Position numbers and translations under genes: made by a program. The notes beneath the pieces were generated by a model, which ran no database searches, was not told the DNA's origin, and worked only from the letters and a program-made list of their open reading frames with translations. A DNA stretch of 64,000 bases from Anomaloglossus baeobatrachus. Lineage: Eukaryota > Chordata > Amphibia > Anura > Aromobatidae. Shown here one piece after another: positions 24,681-38,323 of the stretch (position 1 is its first letter; every line of letters begins with the position of its first letter). The DNA is taken from NCBI RefSeq assembly GCF_048569485.1, contig NC_134358.1:238353404-238417403 (forward strand). The letters run 5' to 3'.

Positions 24681-25102
24681 GGTCTAAGCCACACGGCAAG
24701 AAAAACAGTGCAAGTGCAGTGCGATAAAACATCGCATTCCACTCGGGCCAATATTAGCCTGTGTGTCAGCGCACATGAGCAATTATTTTCTCAGCCTTAA
24801 TTGGACCGAGAAAACAATCGCAGCATGCTGCAATTGTAATGCAAGACTCTCTTTTACCCATTCAAGTATATGGGGTGAGAGAAAAATCGCACTGCACTTG
24901 CGGTACATCGGTGGACTACGGAGGAGAGAGGGAGAGAAATCCCTCCCACCCCTCGAGTGCCGGACCGCCCCCCACAGCTGAGGTCTGCTCGCACAGTCGG
25001 ACCTCAGTCGCAGGGACACACGCATGACACTCAGCTCTGCTGTACTGAGCGTGAGCCGAGTGTAATGCGAGGGGATCGCAGTAATCCCCGTGTGGTCCAG
25101 CC
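24681..25102. mobile_element. Harbinger-type MITE (422 bp)
   Basis: Exact TAA duplication (24678-24680, 25103-25105). Ends GGTCTAAGCCACACGG and CCGTGTGGTCCAGCC. The flanking sequence GCTGAACTCC is repeated on both sides as part of the host repeat. Confidence 0.75.
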
Positions 25103-25379
25103 TAATCGGCCGACACTTGAGTCAGCTGATCTGAACTCAGCTGAACTCCTGTACACAGCCCGCACACACAGCCCACACACGGTCACATGTGATCGGCAGC
25201 AGGCAGTGACTGCTGTTAAGGCTACATTCACATGACCGTTCCGTTTTTGCGGGCCGCAAAAATTGGTCCTTTTTTTCCACGGATGCATCCGTGTGGCATC
25301 CGTGTGAAATCTGCGTGCCTTCCGTTTTTTTTGCGGACCGCAAAAAAATGGAAGCAGCAAGAAAGATAAATAGATGAGT

Positions 25380-25470
25380 AGATATAGAGATGGATAGATA
25401 GATAGATAGATATAGAGAGATAGAGGGATAGAGGGATGAATGAATGAATGAATGAATGAATGAATGGAGG

Positions 25471-25501
<31 letters not shown>

Positions 25502-25502
25502 G
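25380..25502. repeat. (GATA)n and (GAAT)n microsatellite
   Basis: GATAGATA and GAATGAAT runs with interruptions. Confidence 0.95.
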
Positions 25503-25509
25503 AGAAAGA

Positions 25510-26110
25510 CATATATAATGTCCCACCTCCCTGCATATTCTAAACTGGCACCCTTTTGTGACTTTCATGTGGCACTAAGGTGCTTAGTCTTGTATTTAGC
25601 CAAAAAATAAATAATAAAAAAAAGACATGCGATCCCCCTAACTTTTGTAGCCAGCTAGGGTAAAGCAAACGGCTGCAGCCTGCAAACCACAGCTGGCAGC
25701 TTCACCTTGGCAGGTAATCCAAAACAGAGGGCACCCCACGCTGTTATTTTAAATAAATAATTTAAAACAAAAAACACGGGGTCCCCCGAAATTGGATCAT
25801 CAGACAAGGTAAAGCGGACAGCTGTGGTCTGGTATTCTCAGACTAGGGAGGTTCACCGTTATTGGACTCTCCCCAGCCTAAAAATAGCAGGCTGCAGCCG
25901 CCCCAGAAGTAGCGCATCCATTAGATGTGCCAGTCCTGGTGCTTTTCCCAGCTCATCCCGTTGCCCTGGTTCGGTGGCAAACTGGGTAATATATGGGGTT
26001 AATACCAGATGTGTAATGTCACCTGGCATCAAGCCCTGGGGTTAGTGATGTCAGGCGTGCATCAGATACCCGACATCACAAACCCAGGCAGTAATAAAAA
26101 AAAAAAGAAA
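25510..26110 (+). repeat. Dispersed repeat family A, copy 2
   Basis: Close match to 2138-2790, from GTCCCACC...CATATTCTAA through TAAAAATAGCAGG to the A-rich end at about 26100. Non-coding. Confidence 0.65.
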
Positions 26111-27685
26111 AAAAGAAAAAAAAAAAACACAACACATTTTTATTTGGAAAAACACTCCCCAACACATTCCCTCTTTCACCAATTTATTAGAAAGAAAAAC
26201 AAATCCAGGTCTGGTGTAATCCAAGGGGGTCCCACGATGATCCATACCATAGTCAATGTCCCAGTCAATGAAGAACAGAATGTTCCCTATTTGCTGGGAG
26301 AGCCATGCAGTGACCTGAGCTAACATCAATAGGTCAGCCCAGGTCACTGCAGGGCATGACGAGTGCTGCTATCAGGAGGTTAGCGAGGTATATTACCTGC
26401 GACGATCGCTGAACTCCTGAGAGCAGCTCTGTCACCGAGTTCAATGACCGCCGCCTTCACAAACCAAGTATCGCGAGCGGCCTGTGACGTCACCACTAAT
26501 CACAGTCTCGGGTCGACAGCGAGAGGTGATGTGACAAGCGGCGGGCATAGAAGGCAGTGACGACCGCTGACGTCAGGAGGGCAGGACTTAATCACCGTAG
26601 GTAATGAACTTACTAACCTCCTGACGGTAGCGCTTGTCATCCCCGCTGACACTGCTGAGCGGGCAGCCGCGGGGCTGGGGCTGGAGCGCGACACTGACAC
26701 ACGGGCACCCGACGGAAGTCACACGGAAGTGCTTCCATGTTGCTTCCGGGAATTTTGCGGACCCATTGACTTGTATTGAGTCACGGTTCGTTATTACGGA
26801 ACAGAATAGGACATGTTCCATAATAACGGAGCGGACATACGGCATCCGATGTGTTTTTTTTTGTAGGATCGGATGCACATGGAAGTGCTACCGTGTACCA
26901 TCCGATCCTACACAAAAGACATTGAAAAGATGGTCCTGTCTGTGGGTCCGCAAAAAACCCCCAAAAAAACAGGAACTGACCAAGACAAACGGAACAGTCA
27001 TGTGAATGAGCCCACCTGCAGCTATTGCAGCGTGTGCGGGCTGTGAGATCAGGAGTCAGCTGACTCCAGTGCCGGACGATAAATGTCCCGCTGCAGAAGG
27101 ATCCGGTAAAATAACGGTTGCATGCGCTGCACATTTAATCTACAGGATCCAGTCATATGCGGTTTGCGGATGATACAGACGACACACAGACTAGGCAAGA
27201 GGGGAAAAAAGCAATCTCATCACCCAGTCACTTTTTTTCCCCAATTATTTTTTTCACATGTTGCGCCGGCTAATAATCATAATTTCTGTACACACACACA
27301 CTCACACTTTCTTCCCCTGGTTGTGCAGAGCTGGCAGCTGCTGCTGTCTCTGTGTGATTGCTCTCAGTGCATCCACAGAGGGAAGAGGCAGGGAGGAGGC
27401 TTTGGGTGGAGAGGAGAGTGGGGGTGTTAGACACAGTGGGTGTGTTAGATAAGCTAGACACCGCCCTACAGCCACAAAGAATTCTGGGACTTGTAGGAAC
27501 TGAACCCAGGAAGTCAGAAGAGAGATTAACCCCATCAGAGCCGGAGCCAGCAATGAGCATGTGCTGCTAGAGCACAATCAAAGGTAATTTTGCTGAAAAA
27601 ACATAATAGATGTGTTGAGGGGCACATATTAGCAAGATTTATCAGAAAAAAAAAAAAAATCAGTTTTGGTAACTGGACAACTTGC

Positions 27686-27894
27686 CTCAAACCTGACATA
27701 GCCCATATACAGGAGATGCATCTAGAGGAACAGTTTATACAAAAGATGTGTAGGTTGTGGATGGGAAGTTGCATACGGTTCCCCTTCTGTCAAAAAGAAA
27801 GCTGGGGTTATCACACCAGTGAATAGAAAACTGCAACATCGAGTTATAGACAAATATGCAGATACAGAGGGCAAGGCTGCTTTTTATGACAGAG
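27686..27894 (+). pseudogene. LINE ORF2, middle of APE endonuclease domain
   Basis: CLKPDIAHIQEMHLEEQF is the QETHL metal-binding motif region (here QEMHL), followed by a tryptophan-containing strand. A break near 27822 precedes VIDKYADTEGKAAFYD. It is split at 27894 by the palindromic ribozyme element; the frame resumes at 29160 with a YIPNEKKKPLFRQLE-like stretch. Confidence 0.65.
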
Positions 27895-28264
27895 TATACA
27901 GAAATTGATCAAAGAAAGCACGACCGTGCACAACACCATACAATTTAGGATATGAAATTACAAGTGCATATATACAAATAGTGTGTGGGTCACACGGATG
28001 TAGCTGACCTACAGGGACAATGCAAGGCACCAAATTTTTAGAACAAAAGAAATTCTAAGAGAAACAGATTTGGTCAACAATATCAATGTTATTAATGGTT
28101 AAAAATTAATGAATGCCGACTCGCAGAATAACTAGAACAGGGGCATCACATGTATAAATATTAAAGAGTCAAGAACAGGTGTCACTGCATAGGTATTAAA
28201 TTGGATACAAAAATACTATGGCTGTTAAATTATTTAACTGTAAAAAGTAAACAAAATACCATAC

Positions 28265-28315
28265 AGTCAGGGGTGATGAAGGGGACGCCGAAACGTGCGC
28301 GTCGGGGCTGGCGTC
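28265..28315 (+). ncRNA. Hammerhead-like ribozyme, left arm
   Basis: GTGATGA (28273-28279) in place of CTGATGA, short stem II ending GACGCC, GAAAC (28290-28294), stem III ACG/CGT, GTC (28301-28303). Loss of C3 should weaken or abolish cleavage. Stem I is not convincing next to the core, although CAG/CTG could pair further out. Confidence 0.45.
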
Positions 28316-28714
28316 ACGTGTACACAGGTCTTCACCTGCACAGGTAAATACTTCCTCAATGTCTATAAAGCCATAAGTGATACCCTTTTTGCTGTAATTA
28401 TACATTTTGACACAGCATTCTTACAGCTATAATCAAAGTGTTATTAGTATATATAGTTCTGACCCTCAAAATATATCATTAGTCAGCTATGAGATATATA
28501 ATAAAATATATATTTATTATACTTCTCATAGCTGACTAATGATATATTTGAGGGTCAGAACTATATATACTAATAACACTTTTGTATGTACAGTGGTGAT
28601 TATAGCTGTAAGAATGCTGTCAAAATGTATAATTACAGCAAAAAGGGTATCACTTATGGCTTTTTAGACATTGAGGCAGTATTTACCTGTGCAGGTGAAG
28701 ACCTGTGTACACGT

Positions 28715-28765
28715 GACGCCAGCCCCGACGCGCACGTTTCGGCGTCACCTTTATCACCCCTGACT
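28715..28765 (-). ncRNA. Hammerhead-like ribozyme, right arm
   Basis: Inverted twin of 28265-28315. On the minus strand: GTGATAA, stem II GGT-GAC-GCC, GAAAC, ACGTGCGCGT hairpin, GTC (28729-28727). The CUGANGA box is further decayed. Confidence 0.4.
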
Positions 28766-29344
28766 GTATGGTATTTTGTATACTTTTTACAGTTAAATAA
28801 TTTAACAGCCATAGTATTTAGTATTTTAAACACTACATAACCTGGCTTCTACTATCACATGATTGCATATATACTATACCTGTGAACACTTGATACAAAT
28901 TTTTATGCTTTTTTTTTTTTTTTTTACACAGTTAAATAATTTAATAGCCATAGTTTTTGTGTATCCAATTTAATACATATGCAGTGACACCTGTTCTTGA
29001 CTCTTTAAATATTTATACATGTGATGCCCCTGTTCTAGTTATTCTGCCAGTTGGCATTTATTAATTTGTAACCATTAATAAAAATGATATTTTTGACCAA
29101 AATCGGTTTCTCTTAGATTTTGTTTTCTTCTAAAAATTTGGTGCCTTGTTATGACAGAGGTGGGGGCCAAAAAACATATTTATATATATTATATATCCCT
29201 AATGAAAAGAAAAAGCCACTTTTCCGTCAATTAGAGACTTAAATCTTAGAACATTCACACCCAAACAGAGGAGACTAACTCCGTAGTTCTTGCATCAGAA
29301 GATAGGAAAACGTCAGGCAATATGCTAAAGCCGCCACGAGGTTA

Positions 29345-29709
29345 GGCTGCTTTCACACTACGTTTTTTTAACATGCGTCCTGAACGTTTTTTTTAATGCA
29401 AAAACGGATCCAGTGCAAATGCTTTTTTATTTCAATGCATTTGCAATGGACTCACGTCAACATGCGTTCACCTGCGTTTGCGTGCGTTATAGTGAGGATC
29501 CAGCGACTTGCAGTTTAAAATTTTTCAAAAACGCTACTTGTAGCGTTTTTGAGCTGCGTCCAAATACTGCAAATTGCTGGATCCTGACTATACTGCATGC
29601 AAGCGCATGGGAACGCTGGCATGCTGATAGAGAGGATCCTGCTTGCTCTACTGAGCATGCCCAGAAACCAGCCCCAGGTGAGGTGGGAAACAAAGGGGAT
29701 AGAGTAGCC
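29345..29709. mobile_element. Harbinger-type MITE, ends imperfect
   Basis: The left end GGCTGCTTTCACACTACG follows TTA and is typical. The right end GTAGCC before TGA is a weak match. Internal hairpin with TGCGTT motifs. Confidence 0.45.
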
Positions 29710-29736
29710 TGAACCTGTGTTTGAGGGAAAAGGGGC

Positions 29737-29868
<132 letters not shown>

Positions 29869-29930
29869 TATTTTTTATATTGAGTATTTATTGTACGAAA
29901 AACAAAACAAAACACACCACAAACACACAG

Positions 29931-29957
<27 letters not shown>

Positions 29958-29961
<4 letters not shown>

Positions 29962-30170
29962 TGTCCTGGAATGGTATCGCCAGTCTCAAGACCTGATACT
30001 CAATGTTGCCCAGCGACAGCCCAGAAACCTGACAGATCTAGAGAAGATCTGTATGGAGGAGTGGGCCAAAATCCCTGCCGCAGTGTGTACAAACTTTGTC
30101 AAGAACTACAGGAAACATATGACCTCTGTAAATGCAAACAAAGGTTTCTGTACCAAATATTAAAGTCTAG
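29958..30170 (+). pseudogene. Tc1 transposase, C-terminal fragment
   Basis: The last ~50 codons read [20 protein letters not shown] then [20 protein letters not shown] and NKGFCTKY, the highly conserved Tc1 C-terminus. Upstream a block of about 30 bp expected before CCCAGCGACAG is missing. The catalytic DDE residues are not in this piece. Confidence 0.85.
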
Positions 30171-30376
30171 TTTTTAATACTGTATCAAATACTTATTGAA
30201 TGCAATAAAATTGCAAATTAATTAAAAACAAAAAAAAAAAATCTGGATTTTTTTTTTTAATTCTGTCTGTCACAGTTGAAGTGTACCTATGATAAAAGTT
30301 AAACCTCTTCATCCTTTGTAGGTGAGAAAGCTCACAAGATTGTCAGTGAGTCAGATGCTAATTTTCCCCCACTGTA

Positions 30377-31229
30377 GGACGGGACTCACCAATGCAAGTT
30401 TATGGGTGCAAGGAAACAAAAAAAATAAATAAAAAAAAGGGGGGGGGGATTCACGACGGACAATCACTATGTCATGTGTTCTGTAACGTAAAACCCTATA
30501 AATGGTCCTGTAAACATTAATTTACATGTAATGGCCATTTAAGCAGAATTAGTCAGACATTGCTATATATTGCAGTCACTATTCTGATATTGCACTAATT
30601 GTTGACTTTGTCAGCTAAATTCTTCAAATAAGTGCAAGCTGTTCATGAATTTGTTTTGGGCAAGTTTTTAAAGAATGCGCCATATTCCACAAAAAGAAGG
30701 GAAAAAATAATAAATAAAATCATCAAGGCCTTAAAGTCTTTGTGCAGGTGGACACATGCTAGTGACTGAGTTGCCACACAACTTCAAAAACTTCAGGCAT
30801 AGTTTTCTCACACAATGAAAACATGCTGAATCTGAGTGACCACTAGTGAGTAGCAAACCTGCGGAAATTTGGTTCGGGACCAGACCCTGAAGCCATTTAT
30901 TTCAATGGAGAGACGAACTTCTGTGCTGTAAAATAACTGTAGGTAAGGTTAGGGGGCTGTAAAAAGTTGCAAAATGGGGGCAATTGCCATACAAACAAAT
31001 GTGGAAAGTGAAATTTAAAAAAAAAAAAAACAAAAAAAAAAAAAAAAAACAAACACACACACACACACAAACCAAATACATACATATATATCAGGCAATG
31101 TAAAAGCCGATAACTGGGGACTGCAAAATAGATTGAATCGCACACAGTTTTAAAATTTAAATAAATCATTTTAAGAATCATGGATTAGGCCCTATTTTTG
31201 TTAACCAAAGTAAATAAGACCACTGGGTA
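30377..31229. other. No gene seen
   Basis: AT-rich sequence with poly(G), poly(A) and a short (CA)n run at 31055-31068. No recognisable element ends or coding frame. Confidence 0.4.
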
Positions 31230-32295
<1,066 letters not shown>

Positions 32296-32764
32296 AGCTT
32301 TCCCCCCCCCCCCCCCTCCACATTTATTGCTCACAGCAGCATACAGGCATCTTCCACATACAATCAACAACCTTTATTGTATGTTAATAATGTTTGTTGA
32401 AATGCAGCCTAAACAGTACTTGAACTCCTAACTCGGACACTGAGTTTTTAAGAGGTCAGTGTTTGAGGCCAAGACTTGGACACCCGGTGTCCAGTACAAA
32501 ACCCAAACTTTACAGTTCGGGTTTGCTCATTCCTAGTGACAACACATGACAAAGAAATTGTTGAAAATGAGACTATGGACAGAGCAGAATATAAACCTAT
32601 ACATACATAATAATCAGTCTGACTCTGACTGTTCATTTTTTCACCAGCATTCAGATTTTCTCCCTGTAACAAATGAATTTTTCAGTGAAGTCAGATATTT
32701 TCAAATGTACAATATTTCAAAGACAAAAGATAACAACAACAACATATATACATACACATTATAA

Positions 32765-33042
<278 letters not shown>

Positions 33043-33044
33043 GT

Positions 33045-33448
33045 TCAGAATTTAAAGAAATCCTGTGCTCTCTCCTAGTACAGTATTGCAATTGTGGATT
33101 ATCAGCTTTATTTTTTAGAACTCTGCATTCTGATAATATTCATACATTTCCAGAGGTGATAAGAAATTGTAGGTATGTGGAGTTGTATGCAATCGAGAAA
33201 GCTCACTTCTGATGTGGAATTGATAGGAGTCAAAATATCCGCTCACGTCTCGTTCAGATAATCGTATAAACAGTGCCTGTGCTATACACCCATTTTTTTG
33301 TGCACACAACATCCAATCACCCTGTTACCCCAGTGTGCGCCGCTCAAACACTGCAAGCGGCTCACACAGGGCTGAGCACCAAGCATACCTGAGCACAGCG
33401 ATACGAGAGGAGTTTGCGCATAAAGCATTCAAAACCCGAACTTTGGTG
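33045..33448. other. Unclassified sequence
   Basis: A minus-strand frame ends [11 protein letters not shown] then stop, with AATAAA three bases beyond the stop codon. I cannot tie it to a family and see no upstream exon. More likely the tail of another non-coding retroelement. Confidence 0.3.
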
Positions 33449-33452
33449 CGAA

Positions 33453-34520
33453 TGTGATGCCCTGGACTAGCCAGGTCGTCAAACGCCCCCCCCCTCCCCC
33501 TTAGTAAGGTGACAGCAGCCAAACTACAAAACCTGTCACCACCCTCTGGGTTTGATGTTCACACCAGGGAATGGAGCCAGGCGCTTGGCTCCGCCCACCA
33601 AGGAGTTCACAGGCCCAGAGGCAGGAAAACAGTAGTCTAGTTGAAGTCTAGTCTTGACAGTGGAGTGAAGTGGAGTCAAGTTCAAGGGCAGACCTGTGCT
33701 TAGGCCGGCCAAAGTCTACACCAGGTGTCAGGGTTGGAGCCCAGTCACCTCTGGCAAAGAGGCAGACGGTGGTGGCCGCCTGCAGGAGCTGGGATTACAG
33801 CCGGTGGAACCGTAGGGACCGGGGACGGGCGGTGGCCTGCCGGTACCAAACCGGGGAACAGATTGGAAACCGGAGCACCAGGAGGGGTACTGAGACCCAG
33901 TACGAGGCCAAGAAACAACTGGGCTGAGTCAAATCAACTGATTGAGGACTGGACTTTAGGACCTTTCCCACCTAAGACCCGACTGAAGAACACAGCCCAG
34001 CCATAGGGGTAAAGCCACCGCCAAGGCATAGAGACCAGAGGAGCCAGCGTCTGCGGGCAAAGAGGGTTCTCCCGACACATATCAAGCCGGGGAGCGGACT
34101 ACCGTTGCTCAAGCATAGGAGTCGTGATTTCTACACAAGCGAGGTGCAGGAGAAAGGCGGAAACCACCAACCTGTTAAGGGGAAAAACTGCAGCCGGCTG
34201 CGGGCACAGTTCACCATCTTGTTTGGTTTACCAGAGACTCCGGCGTGTTTATCATAGCGAGTACACCAGTGCCATCGAGCCGCGCCGCACCGACACCCCA
34301 GCACGCATCCATCCCCTCACCTCAGCACTTCTCTCGAGCCCCCGGGACCATCATACCCCTTACCCACGGAGGGGGGTCAACACCAAGCTGCGCAACACCG
34401 TCCCCGGGAGCCTAGTCAACGGCAGCGGTGGTGTCCATCCATTCACCACAACCCGCGGGTGGCGTCACGAACTTAAATCCGCCTGGAAACCACCGCGGCT
34501 CCGGCCGTGGATCTCCCCAT
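33453..34520 (+). mobile_element. Solo LTR (fossil)
   Basis: Starts TGTGATGCCCTGGACTAG. A 4-bp CGAA lies on both sides (33449-33452, 34521-34524). Its 1068 bp matches the 1065 bp of the related LTR at 55472. It shares blocks with 44812 onward (GAGGCAGACGGTGGTGGCCG, GGTGGCGTCACGAA). Confidence 0.65.
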
Positions 34521-34533
34521 CGAAGTCCTTACG

Positions 34534-35720
34534 TGTAGCGCCAACCCCCTTTCAGATCGACATGACCCCCCGGGACTACGGATACTTTACTCTCGATGGG
34601 GTTATCACAGGTGGTCGGTCTCGGCTTCGTGCCCTGGGTGCTCACTCTGCGGCTGTGAAATGGGGTACAGGGATGATTTTGGGGATATACGTGACGCCAC
34701 CTGTGGGGTCTGGTAAGCGGGATACACCAGCGCTGCCCGCGGCCGACCTCTGAGGCGATGGTGGCGGCAGTTTAAGATCTCTCAGCTCCCCACAGGTGGA
34801 GCTATTTTACCTCAGGGCGGCGGGTCGCTGACCAGGAGGGAAGCGACAGAGCGGTGATGGCTGCCTTCTCCGACGTCACAGGGTCCTGACGAACGGCGGA
34901 GAGACGACACACCGAGTCCACATCAGCTTAAACAAGTCCTTTTTACTAGCATCTGGTTTGTTTTGCACAGTTCACAGCAGAAACAGTTCGGTTACCAGAA
35001 GGCCAATGGTCACAAATTTCGGAGGAAATTTAATGACAGAGTTTTTCTCCAAGGTAACCTTTCTTTGTCTCTTTCTCGGTCTCTGCTCTGAGGGCTCTGT
35101 GACTCCCTCTTTAACCCACTCGTTTGTCTCGTCACTGGTTTTCCCAGGGGTCTGACGCTGCACGGTTTCTTTATCTATACCGCAACAGCGTCGTGAACTC
35201 TGATTGGGGTTAGTAGTCAGACTCTTGATGGGTACCCGGACTCCTCTTATTTAAGATCCCAGGTTAATGGTCAATGGTTTGGGAATAAACCTGACAAACC
35301 ACCTCAGTTCCGTTATACCGGTGTCGACCTGAAGTCTTCAGCCGGCTCTCGCCAGACCTAAAGCGTCCCCTTTCGGGGTACCCTCGCTCAGGACGTCGGG
35401 CCTATGTTTTTTCTAGCCCTTCTTTCAGTCATCAATTTACTCTCGTCTCTGCTTGTCACTCCTTACTGACTGTTAACTGACTGTCACCCAGTCGTCCTGG
35501 CAACCACGTAGCGTCTCACGCTCAGCTAGGCTCCACCCCCCTATGGACCTACTATATAAACAGTCCCAGGAATATGAAGGTAGGGGATGCTGAGTCAATG
35601 TTACTCAATCTAATATAAGACTCAGCATTTCCTCTCTCTTTCACCTGTGACCAAAGAGCACTGCACCTTGCTCTTAAGGTGCTGTATTCCCCTGTAGTGC
35701 CTAACCACAGGGGCGCCACA
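34534..35720 (-). mobile_element. Solo LTR (fossil), opposite strand
   Basis: Starts TGTAGCGCCAACC and ends CAGGGGCGCCACA, so on the minus strand it begins TGTGGCGCCCCTG. It lies 13 bp from the previous LTR. No matching 4-bp flanks were seen. Confidence 0.55.
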
Positions 35721-35942
35721 TATATATAACATTATACCAGAATATGCCCAGGAGGGGGGTATGTATACACCAGGAGGGACCCTATAAGGGGAACATATAT
35801 ACAAGGAGGTCATGTATGCCAGGAAGGGGATGAAAACAATGATGGGGATACACTTACCAGGATTGGCCCAGGATGGTGTGACACTTATTATACAGAGGGG
35901 GAAATGTGGGGGGTGGGTGTGTGTGTGTGTGCATGTATATAG

Positions 35943-35980
<38 letters not shown>

Positions 35981-36627
35981 CTGCTGCTGCAGAAAAAAAA
36001 AAAAAAAAATTTTACACACGCTCCCACGACGCGTGACATCATCTCTGATCTGCGATGCTTTTCAGCTGGATGGATTCCCACAGCACCCCTGGGGATCTTC
36101 AGCTCAAGGAGCGCTTACCCTTCCCTGCCGAATGTCGTGTCCTCGCCACCTCTGTGTTGCCAGCAGCAATGTGATTAGGTGCAGAGTGATGACCTCATCA
36201 TGGTGGAGCCGCAGAATAATGCGCTGCCTGTCTGCTCTACTCGCCTTGCTTCCGGCCACATGGCTAATTTGAAGGTGATGCCTTAGAAGGGCTTAACATG
36301 CAATTTAGCCGTGTGTGCAGTGGCTGAAGCAACACCGCTGGGCCTCTCTGCTGCAGCTGTGACTGGGGCCCGGTGAAGAGCAGGGGGCTAAGGCTTTATA
36401 AAGCTAAGTAATTTCACCAGGCTCGGTCGCTCGCTCGCTCGCCCCCCCCCCCACCACCACCACTTCACCGGGCCCATTACACTAGTCATGGTTGTAATGC
36501 CCTGATAGCGACCCTGGTCTTAGTCGATAGAAGCCAGATGACTAGTTGCCGGGGCCATTTGCCATCAGGGTATCGGATTTTCTCAACTGGCGTGTGTGAC
36601 TGAAGTTGGCAGCACTAGTCGCCCTTA
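35721..36627. other. Minisatellite-like and simple-sequence tract, no gene
   Basis: 35735-35880 holds degenerate ~27-30-bp units built on CCAGGANGGG. 35949-35978 is (CA)n, followed by poly(A). 36425-36470 has (GCTC)n and poly(C). GGGCCCGGTGAAG and CTTCACCGGGCCC at 36368 and 36463 are inverted copies, so part may be an element end. Confidence 0.4.
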
Positions 36628-37104
36628 GGCTGTGTGCGCACGTTGCGTCGTGTCCCAGCAGAAATTTCTGCAGGGATCTGACCGCATATGTGCGCGTGAA
36701 ATCGCTGCAGAAACACTGCATAATAAATGCAGTGTTTCTGCAGGAAAGAAAGAAAAAAAAAAATTCATGCGCGCTGGATGCTGCCTCTCCGCTTGTTGAA
36801 GCAGCTTGTTTCCCAGGGAAAATTGTTCTAGTGTCACTAAGGTGAACTATCCTTACCTATGTCTCCCATAGACAGAGCGGGACCTGCATCCAACGCGCAT
36901 GGAATAATTGACATGTTGCTTTTTAGAACGCGGTGATTTGGAACAAAATTTTGGCATCCAAATCGCTGCGCTCTCAAACGCAATGTGCGCATGGATTATG
37001 CACAATCTTGATAGATAATGCATGCGACCTGCGTCCCCTGCACAAACGCTGCGGTGCAATACGCAGCGTAAATGCATGAAATTCGGCAACGTGCGGATGA
37101 GCTC
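36628..37104. mobile_element. Harbinger-type MITE (477 bp)
   Basis: Exact TTA duplication (36625-36627, 37105-37107). Starts GGCTGTGTGCGCACGTTGCG; the right end GCAACGTGCGGATGAGCTC is the decayed inverse. Internal hairpin AACACTGCATAATAAATGCAGTGTT. Confidence 0.7.
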
Positions 37105-38323
37105 TTAGTGTCAGAGCACAAAGCTCTACTCTGACTATGGTGATGGGACCCCTGATCCTCACACCTGTTAGGAGACTAGATGTGAATTCACTGCAAGGGA
37201 AGGTGAAAGTCACGGGTGGTACTGTAACTCATTGAATCAGTAAGACCTAAAGCAACCCATTGGGAAATAGGGCTGTGTCTGATTATGCCTTGTAGATCTA
37301 TCTTGCTGGAAGATATGTGCCCACCATCTGAAGTTGTTGCAAAGAATTAACCATTGAGTAAAGAGGAGTTATTTTGGAAAACAGTTTGTCTTCCTGAGTG
37401 TAATGCGGGCGTCACACGGAACGATAAATCGTGCGATCGCACCCGCCCACGTCGTTTGTGCGTCACGGGCAATTAGTTGTCCGTGGCGCACAAAGTTGTT
37501 AACCCCCCGTCACACGCACTTACCTTCCGGGCGACGTCCGTTAACAGGTGATCTACACAGGTTCATTGTTAATATATCTCCATTTTTAAACGTGAGTATT
37601 AAGAGTTATATTTTAACAATAGAATCTCTTAATGCCATTTACGAACTTTAAACCTAGCAATTTACATCTGGCACTATGGTTTAGGTGTTTTTTGCTGAAA
37701 CATAGGAAACTGAAAATGATAAATAACTGCTACTATAAAAAGGATTGCACATGGATGAAAAGTGGGGTGGGGTCCCACTTTTCTGGATCCAGTATCTACA
37801 CTTTTGTCTGACCCTAGCCGAAAGGCGACATAGCAGGTGACTTATGTAGTTTATGGTTTGAGCACCAGGAATCAGAGATGGACCTACATCATTACAATTA
37901 TTAATGTTATACTCTGATGTGTACAGAGATCCCAGGGAGAGCCAGTTGTAGTCTGTGAATGGCTCTCTGGGGGATGGGGGTGAAATAGAACAACGTTCTC
38001 TGATGTAGTGTGACAAAAAAAAAAAAAAAAAAAAAAACACACCACACCCTCCTTCCAGCTGGAAGTGGGTTTTTTTTAGGTTTGGCTGTATGTGAGCGTA
38101 TCTGACCAGCTCAAATCGAGTAGCGAGCATTCGAGCATTTCAGTGCTCGACCATCATTTTCTTGACTGACCACAGTGTTTCAGGGTAAAGCCGGATTCAC
38201 AAATCTGTGTGTTGAGGTTAGAGTACAATGCATGCACTGGCCTTGGGTCTCCCAACCACAACAGCATAACATAGGCCTACATAGCTGTGGAGTTTGGGAT
38301 AGGAGTCCTGCGGCCAGTCCATG
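37105..38323. other. Unique-looking and fragmentary repeat sequence, no gene
   Basis: A MITE left end like that at 54115 (TAATGCGGGCGTCACACG) starts at 37400 but has no partner. Poly(A) at 38017-38036. No coding frame has support. Confidence 0.4.

Larger units (their letters stand above)
25220..27012. mobile_element. Harbinger-type MITE interrupted by repeat family A
   Basis: Left GGCTACATTCACATGACCGTTCC and right GGAACAGTCATGTGAATGAGCC are inverted partners. Between them lie a (GATA)n tract (25380-25500) and a copy of repeat family A (25510-26100), with MITE sequence resuming about 26600. Target copies do not match. Confidence 0.6.
22904..27684. mobile_element. T2-type element expanded to 4.8 kb by further insertions
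   Basis: The left edge TTAAAGGGGTGGTTCACCC is a T2/Kolobok terminus inserted in the LINE frame after HHLK. LINE coding sequence resumes at about 27686 just after GTAACTGGACAAC. The right terminus is not clean. It contains dispersed repeat (23690-24680), a MITE (24681), another MITE (25220) and repeat family A. CpG-rich sequence at 23040-23420 belongs to the same element type. Confidence 0.5.
27895..29148. mobile_element. Palindromic (tail-to-tail) hammerhead retroelement in LINE
   Basis: Inverted arms meet near 28512 (CTCATAGCTGACTAATGATATAT and its complement). The left arm runs plus, the right arm minus. An 11-bp duplication TTATGACAGAG flanks it (27884-27894, 29149-29159), and LINE coding sequence continues across. 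The right arm carries an extra ~190-bp partial duplication at 28790-28985 around TTAAATAATTTAAYAGCCATAG. Each arm has a hammerhead-like core. The frame read in both arms (YNYSKKGITYGF) reflects symmetry, not a gene. Confidence 0.75.
19093..29340 (+). mobile_element. L1-like LINE (Tx1 clade), split by large insertions
   Basis: Ordered pieces: 5' region and ORF1 (19093-20999), ORF2 start (about 22800-22906), more endonuclease (27686-27894) and more still (29160-29340). Intervening blocks are a MITE at 21000, a composite at 22904-27684 and a palindromic ribozyme element at 27895. It sits inside the Tc1. The reverse transcriptase part is not present before Tc1 resumes, so the 3' end is lost or was never copied. 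Confidence 0.6.

Noticed and set aside
28196-28840. Similar ~70-84-codon frames on opposite strands (YNYSKKGITYGF...)
   Set aside because: They are the two arms of a palindrome read in mirrored directions; neither continues as a protein.
33115-33312. Minus-strand frame ending NAEF with AATAAA just after
   Set aside because: No homologue recognised, no upstream splice partner, and the polyadenylation-like signal overlaps AT-rich repeat sequence.
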